A program made the translations under genes and the position numbers. A model generated the notes under the pieces. The model was not told the DNA's origin. It did not search any database and was given only the letters and a program-made list of their open reading frames with translations. A stretch of DNA of 64,000 nucleotides from Bradyrhizobium diazoefficiens (GTDB lineage: Bacteria; Pseudomonadota; Alphaproteobacteria; Rhizobiales; Xanthobacteraceae): positions 7,002,501-7,066,500 of the forward strand of contig NZ_CP067101.1 in the NCBI RefSeq assembly GCF_016616425.1, written 5' to 3'. The first letter of the stretch is position 1, and the number at the start of each line of letters is the position of its first letter. Shown one piece after another: positions 59,545-64,000 of this stretch.

Positions 59545-60615
59545 ATGAGCGAGGCCGTGATCGACGACATCGTGGCCGTGCTCCCGCCGCTGCTCAATGC
59601 GCTGGAAGCGCTCGGCTTCTTCGCCCGGCATCTGCATCCGCCGGCCTTTGCTTCCATCATGAACGCGATCGGCGCCCCGGACGAAGCACTGCAGGCGGCG
59701 CACGCGGCGGTCGGGGATTGGCCGGAGCAGTTCGCCGGACTGCGCGAGCGACTGGATCGCGCCTGCGACGAGACGCTTGCCGCCTTCGCCGGCATACGCG
59801 AAGTCGAGCGCGGCAATGGCGATCTCGTCGCGGTATTCCGCGCGCTGCGCCACGTACCGCGCGCACAGGAGGCGCTCTATCCCCTTTCGGTGCAGTTTCC
59901 GCCGGTGAGCAACTTCTTCCTCAACTCCGCCAGTCGGGACAATGCGGACCTGTTGTCGCGGCTTGAAGGCGACGCAAGCGAGCACACCGGAATCTTCCAC
60001 GATCACAACGAACCCGGCAGCCGCGGCGGCTTCTCGGTCTATGTGCCCGAGTATTACACACCCGACCGCGCCATGCCGCTGGTGGTGGCGCTGCATGGCG
60101 GCAGCGGCAACGGACGCGGCTTTCTGTGGAGCTGGCTCCGCGATGCCCGCAGCCTCGGCGCGATCCTGGTGGTGCCGACCGCGACCGGTCCGACCTGGGC
60201 GCTGATGGGCGACGATGCCGATACGCCCAACCTCATGCGCATCCTCGAGACCGTGCGCGGCCGGTGGACCGTCGATGCTTCGCGCATGCTGCTGACCGGC
60301 ATGAGCGACGGCGGTACCTTCTGTTACGTGACCGGGCTCGACGGTGCCTCGCCCTTCACCCATCTGGCGCCGGTGTCCGCAACCTTCCATCCGCTGATGG
60401 CTGAGATGGCCGACGCCATGCGCCTGCAGGGGCTGCCTGTGTTCATCACCCACGGCAAGCTCGACTGGATGTTTCCGGTACAGACCGCGCGCCAGACGCA
60501 GGCTGCGCTTGCGGCCGCCGGTGCGAACGTCACCTATCGCGAGATCGACGACCTCAGCCACACCTATCCGCGCGAGATCAACGCGGAGCTGGTGCAGTGG
60601 CTGAATCGAGCATGA
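59545..60615 (+). CDS. Phospholipase/carboxylesterase-like hydrolase with N-terminal helical region
   Basis: 356 aa. Residues 1-125 are a helical region of unknown type, rich in Ala and Leu. From about 150 an alpha/beta hydrolase domain begins (FSVYVPEYYTPDRAMPLVV, LHGGSGNGRGF), with nucleophile elbow TGMSDGG (Ser near 254), Asp in HGKLDWMFP and His in LSHTYPRE. There is no signal peptide. It probably forms an operon with the upstream inactive HtrA-like gene. The substrate is unknown. Confidence 0.83.
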   Translation: MSEAVIDDIVAVLPPLLNALEALGFFARHLHPPAFASIMNAIGAPDEALQAAHAAVGDWPEQFAGLRERLDRACDETLAAFAGIREVERGNGDLVAVFRALRHVPRAQEALYPLSVQFPPVSNFFLNSASRDNADLLSRLEGDASEHTGIFHDHNEPGSRGGFSVYVPEYYTPDRAMPLVVALHGGSGNGRGFLWSWLRDARSLGAILVVPTATGPTWALMGDDADTPNLMRILETVRGRWTVDASRMLLTGMSDGGTFCYVTGLDGASPFTHLAPVSATFHPLMAEMADAMRLQGLPVFITHGKLDWMFPVQTARQTQAALAAAGANVTYREIDDLSHTYPREINAELVQWLNRA

Positions 60616-60699
60616 ACGATCCGTCCCTGCCTGTGCCGCAACCGCCGCGGAACCATCGCTCCAGGCCGACGTTATCCGCCGTCACCGGAGGGTTCGCGC

Positions 60700-60906
60700 A
60701 TGCAGATTTTTTTCGGAATGATCCTGGGCGCGCTGCTGCTTGCAGGCGGCGTGTATCTCTATGATTCCATGCACACGTCGTCCGTCGCCAATGGCGAGGT
60801 TGCGATCACCAATCGCACCATCGTGAACTGGGACGTCGCGAAGGCGGACTGGGACGCGCTGCGCGATCGCGCGCACAAGGACTGGGTCCGGATCTCGTCG
60901 AAATAA
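60700..60906 (+). CDS. Small single-pass membrane protein
   Basis: 68 aa. An N-terminal hydrophobic helix (about residues 2-22, IFFGMILGALLLAGGVYLY) could be a membrane anchor or uncleaved signal. The rest is polar with VNWDVAKADWDALRDRAHKDW. GGAGGG lies 10 bases before the start. I do not recognise a family. A hairpin terminator follows. Confidence 0.7.
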   Translation: MQIFFGMILGALLLAGGVYLYDSMHTSSVANGEVAITNRTIVNWDVAKADWDALRDRAHKDWVRISSK

Positions 60907-60924
60907 CGACGCCGTTTCATGAGC

Positions 60925-60957
60925 AAGGCGCCGTCGCGAACTCCACGGCGGCGCCTT
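60925..60957. terminator. Terminator between convergent genes
   Basis: AAGGCGCCGTCG and CGGCGGCGCCTT form a 12-bp stem with one mismatch and a 9-base loop. It lies between the 68-aa gene and the convergent DsbA gene. Confidence 0.7.
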
Positions 60958-60985
60958 TGTGTTGGCTGCGATCACGCTGCGCGCG

Positions 60986-61645
60986 TCAGTTCATCTTGGC
61001 CTTGCGAGCATCGGCGATGACCTGCTCGAACTGAGTCATGCTGAGCACGCCGGGCACGCGGTACTTGCCGACGATGAAGGACGGGGTGCCGCGGAAGCCG
61101 AAGGCTTCGGCCTGCTCGTTGTTGCGCTTGAGCAGGGCATCGATGTCGCTGCCACGGCCGGCAAGATCGCGTTTCAGCCGGTCCATGTCGACGCCGGCCG
61201 CCGCCAGCAACTCGTTGATGCGCGGCTCGGTCAGGCGCGAGCTGACGCCCATCATGGCGTCATGGGCCTGGTGGTATTTGTCCTGGAATTTCGCCGCGAG
61301 CGCGGTCCGCGCCGCCGTGACCGAGACCGGTCCGAGGATCGGCCAATCCTTCATCACCAGCCGCACCTTGCCATCATCCTGGACGACCTGACGCAGCTCG
61401 GGCTCGAGCTTGCGGCAATAGGGGCAATTGTAATCGGACCATTCGACGATGGTGACGTTGCCATTGGGATTGCCGGCGACGGGCGTGTCGGGATCGCGCA
61501 GCACCTTGGTTTCGGTCAGCACCTCGTCATCGTCGGTCGCCGCACGCGCCGAGACGACCGCACCTACCGCGAGGGTCCCCGCCCCGATCAGCGTCAGCGC
61601 TGCGCGCCGCGTCGGCACAAGGCCATTATTCCTGAATCCAGCCAT
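60986..61645 (-). CDS. DsbA family thiol-disulfide oxidoreductase
   Basis: 219 aa. A Tat-like N-terminus (PTRRAALTLIGAGTLAVGAV, about residues 11-30) ends in SARA, and the thioredoxin-fold DsbA domain has the active site CPYC (Cys74, Cys77), with TPSFIVG for the cis-Pro loop. It acts in the periplasm to form or isomerise disulfides. The sequence is closer to the Com1/BdbD-like DsbA group than to E. coli DsbA. It stands alone. Confidence 0.92.
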   Translation of the reverse strand: MAGFRNNGLVPTRRAALTLIGAGTLAVGAVVSARAATDDDEVLTETKVLRDPDTPVAGNPNGNVTIVEWSDYNCPYCRKLEPELRQVVQDDGKVRLVMKDWPILGPVSVTAARTALAAKFQDKYHQAHDAMMGVSSRLTEPRINELLAAAGVDMDRLKRDLAGRGSDIDALLKRNNEQAEAFGFRGTPSFIVGKYRVPGVLSMTQFEQVIADARKAKMN

Positions 61646-61732
61646 ATCTCGTCCCGTTTCGGTCCCATCTCCCCGAATACGGTTCGGGATCGGGAATTGT
61701 TACCGGTCATATAGAATGCCGCTGCGCCGATG

Positions 61733-62455
61733 TCATCGCATCAGCAGCGTGACCGCCAAAGGAACCAGGAACGAGGTCACCAAGGCGTTCAGGCTCATGG
61801 CGATGCCGGAGAAGACACCGGCAATCTCGTCGACCTGGAACGCGCGCGCGGTACCGATGCCATGCGCGGCAAGGCCGGCAGCGAATCCGCGGGCCCGGTA
61901 ATCGGTGATGCCGGTACGGTTCATCAACGGCGTCACGATGATGGCGCCGATGATGCCGGTGAGGATCACCGCGACCGCCGTCAGCGAAGGATCGGCGTGC
62001 AGGGATTCGGCGATGCCCATGGCAACGCCGGCGGTGACCGATTTCGGCGCCAGCGACAGCACCACGTCGCGCGGCAAGCGGGCAAGTTCGGCCAGCAATA
62101 CCACCGACACCACGGCCGTGACCGATCCGGCGAGCAGGGCCGCCAGCATCGGCACGATCGAGGCGACCACGCGCTTGCGATTCTCGTACAGCGGTACGGC
62201 GAGCGCGACGGTCGCGGGTCCAAGCAGGAAGTGCACGAATTGCGCGCCGGCGAAATAGGTCGTGTAGGAGGTGCCGGTCAGGAGCAGAAACGCGCCGATG
62301 ATCCACATCGCATGCAGCACGGGATTGGCCAGAGGGTGGCGCCGGGTCGCCAGCGACACCGCGTCCGTGGTCGCATAGACCAGCAGCGTCACGGTCAGCC
62401 ACAGCAGCGGCGACTGCGAGAGATAGACCCAGAGCGAGAACGGATTGTCGCTCAT
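61733..62455 (-). CDS. lrgB: LrgB family membrane protein
   Basis: 240 aa with seven to eight hydrophobic helices. LGPATVALAVPLYENRKRV, LSLAPKSVTAGVAMGIAESL and RGFAAGLAAHGIGTARAF are LrgB/CidB hallmarks. LrgAB systems are linked to murein hydrolase export control and, in some bacteria and plant plastids, to pyruvate or glycolate transport. It overlaps lrgA by four bases. Confidence 0.93.
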   Translation of the reverse strand: MSDNPFSLWVYLSQSPLLWLTVTLLVYATTDAVSLATRRHPLANPVLHAMWIIGAFLLLTGTSYTTYFAGAQFVHFLLGPATVALAVPLYENRKRVVASIVPMLAALLAGSVTAVVSVVLLAELARLPRDVVLSLAPKSVTAGVAMGIAESLHADPSLTAVAVILTGIIGAIIVTPLMNRTGITDYRARGFAAGLAAHGIGTARAFQVDEIAGVFSGIAMSLNALVTSFLVPLAVTLLMR

Positions 62456-62835
62456 CGCGCGTCCTGTTGCTTCAACAGGCGGCTGACGAGGAGAAAGGTC
62501 AGCACCGTCGCGAGCAGCGTGGCGACCACGGACAGCGCGAGCACCAGGACGATCGCGACGCCGTGGGACGCGAGCAGATCGAGCTTCTGCACGACGCCGA
62601 CGCCGGCCGGCACGAACAACAGCGACAGATGCGCCAATAAACCCTTGCCTGCCGTCTCGACGCCGTCGTTGCGCAGCGGTCCGCGCACCAGCAACGCAAA
62701 ACGATCGCGAGCGAGGAGGAGCACCAGGAGCAGCAGCAGGCCGAGCACCGGTCCCGGCAGCGGCAGGCCGAGGCCGCGCGCGACGGCTTCGCCGATCAAT
62801 TGGCACAGCAGGATGAGGCCGAGACTCGCGAGCAT
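62452..62835 (-). CDS. lrgA: LrgA family membrane protein
   Basis: 127 aa with four membrane helices. LCQLIGEAVARGLGLPLPGPV and LLFVPAGVGVV match the LrgA/CidA family (holin-like by older naming). It is upstream of and coupled to lrgB, and the pair likely forms one complex in the inner membrane. Confidence 0.93.
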   Translation of the reverse strand: MLASLGLILLCQLIGEAVARGLGLPLPGPVLGLLLLLVLLLARDRFALLVRGPLRNDGVETAGKGLLAHLSLLFVPAGVGVVQKLDLLASHGVAIVLVLALSVVATLLATVLTFLLVSRLLKQQDAR

Positions 62836-62996
62836 GACCGTCGCATCAAGGGATGCGCCGGCAGGCTTGTCAATCGCCGCTATGCGTGAGACCTGCGCGG
62901 CTCTTGCGAAGCGCGTTGCGGAGCAGCAGCGTCGCTGTCAGCGTCGCAGTATTCGTCGAGCGCGGCCCGCGCCAGCGGTTCGCAAACTTCAAGCAA

Positions 62997-63021
62997 AAGG
63001 CCGGAGCGCTGCTCCGGCCTT
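62997..63021 (-). terminator. Terminator of the 160-aa secreted protein gene
   Basis: AAGGCCGGAGC and GCTCCGGCCTT form an 11-bp perfect stem with a 3-base loop. On the minus strand it is followed by TTGCTT. It lies 17 bases after the gene's stop codon. Confidence 0.82.
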
Positions 63022-63037
63022 CGTATCAATCCGAAGC

Positions 63038-63520
63038 TCAGGCGGCGCCCTTCAGCTTCTTGGTGCATTCGCTGTAATAGCCGCCGCCCTTCTGGATCCA
63101 CTTTAGACCACCATTGCCATTGGTCGCCTTGTTGGCGTTGTACTGGTCGACGCAGGTGTGGAGGCGGGCCTTGCCGGGTGTCTCCTTGGCGTATTTCGGA
63201 TCGACTGCGTTCGGAAAGATCGCGGGGCCGGCCGGCAGGGTCGGCGCGGCAGCGGGGGCGGCCTCCTTCTTCGCCTGTTTCGGCTCGGCAGGAGCGGCGG
63301 GCGCAGCCGCCGTCGGCGCAGCAGCGGGTGTTGCATCCGCGCCGCACTGGGCCTTGCGGAAGTCTTTCCACTTCATGGTGCCGAGCGAGCCGTCCTTCTT
63401 GGCAGCCTGGTATTTCGCGCTGCATTCCTGCGAGGTCAGCGCCTGAGCCGGCGCGGTGGCCGCCAATGCCGCGACACCCGACACCACGATCGCGCACAAC
63501 AAATTTGTCCGAATGGTCAT
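63038..63520 (-). CDS. Secreted protein with two Cys-containing repeats
   Basis: 160 aa. The signal peptide (residues about 1-27) ends in APAQA. The mature protein has two related modules, ECSAKYQAAKKDGSLGTMKW...C (about 33-59) and CVDQYNANKATNGNGGLKW...C (about 122-153), each with a Cys pair. They are separated by an Ala/Pro/Lys-rich linker (about 62-100). I recognise the type as common in Bradyrhizobium but not a named function. The paired cysteines suggest disulfide-bonded periplasmic modules. Confidence 0.78.
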   Translation of the reverse strand: MTIRTNLLCAIVVSGVAALAATAPAQALTSQECSAKYQAAKKDGSLGTMKWKDFRKAQCGADATPAAAPTAAAPAAPAEPKQAKKEAAPAAAPTLPAGPAIFPNAVDPKYAKETPGKARLHTCVDQYNANKATNGNGGLKWIQKGGGYYSECTKKLKGAA

Positions 63521-63722
63521 CCCTGGGTCTCCTCTTTGGTCTTCCCCGACGGAAGTGAAACGAAGAATGCTATCCTAGCGTGCCGTCCGCTCGCGGCAAG
63601 GATGCCACGGCTTTCGCCGCCAAAATATAGTGGTCCCGTCCCTCAAGCTCATTCATGTCGCGTTCAGCAAGGTGAGCCGACGTTCCCAAGCTCTCGTAAT
63701 TCTCGCAAGATGAGTGCACACC

Positions 63723-64000
63723 ATGACCCTCGCCTCTCGCCTCGCCGCTGTCGCCCTCGCCTCCCTGCTCGCCACCGGCACCGCCTTCGCGCAGACCGCC
63801 GCGCCGGCTGCCAAGACCGATACGAAGACCGATGCCGCCATGACCGGCAAGAAAGCTCCGAAGGAGCGCTCGGCCGAGTCGCTCGAATGCTCCAAGCAGG
63901 CCGACGCCAAGGGCCTGCACGGCAAGGAGCGCAAGAAATTCCGCTCCGAATGCATCAAGTCCGCGAAGGCCGGCACTGCCGCTCCCGCCGGCAAGAAATA
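63723..64000 (+). CDS. PsiF repeat-like secreted protein (stop codon outside window)
   Basis: 92 codons are readable up to the window edge. The last two bases, TA, begin what is probably the stop codon, so the protein is likely complete at 92 aa. A signal peptide (MTLASRLAAVALASLLATG, ending AFAQ) precedes an Ala/Thr/Lys linker. A single PsiF-type repeat follows (ESLECSKQADAKGLHGKERK then FRSECIKSAKA) with two Cys. PsiF proteins are phosphate-starvation-inducible in enterics; here the function is unknown. Confidence 0.8.
   Translation, partial: MTLASRLAAVALASLLATGTAFAQTAAPAAKTDTKTDAAMTGKKAPKERSAESLECSKQADAKGLHGKERKKFRSECIKSAKAGTAAPAGKK

Overview
The window is high-GC alphaproteobacterial chromosome and most likely comes from Bradyrhizobium or a very close relative. 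The evidence is a membrane-anchored thioredoxin that matches my memory of Bradyrhizobium TlpA, with a CVPC site at residues 107-110. The rRNA operon order is 16S-tRNA-Ile-tRNA-Ala-23S, with an enlarged helix-9 insert in the 23S. There is a SAM-II riboswitch on metX, and there are several mosaic intergenic palindromes of the kind seen in this genus. All family names below come from reading motifs; no database search was run.

Layout. 1-3455: the 5' part of an rRNA operon on the minus strand (partial 23S, tRNA-Ala, tRNA-Ile, 16S, leader, promoter). 3996-8818: an M23 peptidoglycan hydrolase, an SPW membrane protein, a secreted beta-propeller and a small hypothetical protein. 8911-14468: ClpB, a MOSC protein, a His-rich secreted CHAP-like protein and an alpha/beta hydrolase. 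14589-19698: two divergent amino-acid units, metX-metW (minus) under a SAM-II riboswitch with an intrinsic terminator, and chorismate mutase-hisC-tyrC (plus). 19739-26407: cell-envelope and division genes (DUF2125, ChaC-like, PlsC-like, YdcF-like, FtsEX, a zinc-ribbon membrane protein, a CpdR-like receiver). 26634-29725: a DUF4175/TIGR02302-type protein that appears to be divided into two genes. 29903-35190: CMD protein, 3-hydroxyisobutyrate-dehydrogenase-like protein, lysA-lptM-argH and divergent tlpA. 35209-39173: YjfB-like protein, HbdA, EtfAB, a PduO-type adenosyltransferase and a HIG1-like protein. 39476-44474: YihY, a soluble hybrid histidine kinase, GluQ-RS, an AlkA-like glycosylase and DUF2855. 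44540-48750: an NTF2-FMO fusion with a propeller protein, an HNH nuclease, an EamA remnant and dodecin. 48917-50866: a class A beta-lactamase divergent from an AmpR-type regulator. 50962-58263: a complete peptide/nickel-type ABC importer with an M20 amidohydrolase. 58551-64000: a catalytically dead HtrA-like protein, an esterase, DsbA, LrgAB, a Cys-repeat secreted protein and a PsiF-like protein whose stop codon is cut by the window edge.

Most of the window is conserved core chromosome. I saw no insertion sequence, integrase, prophage or CRISPR array. The most distinctive items are the metX riboswitch with its expression platform, the HtrA-fold protein lacking its whole triad, the split DUF4175 gene with a new signal peptide, the enlarged 23S helix 9, the aromatic-pathway trio and the transporter remnant. 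None is a clearly undescribed multi-gene system.
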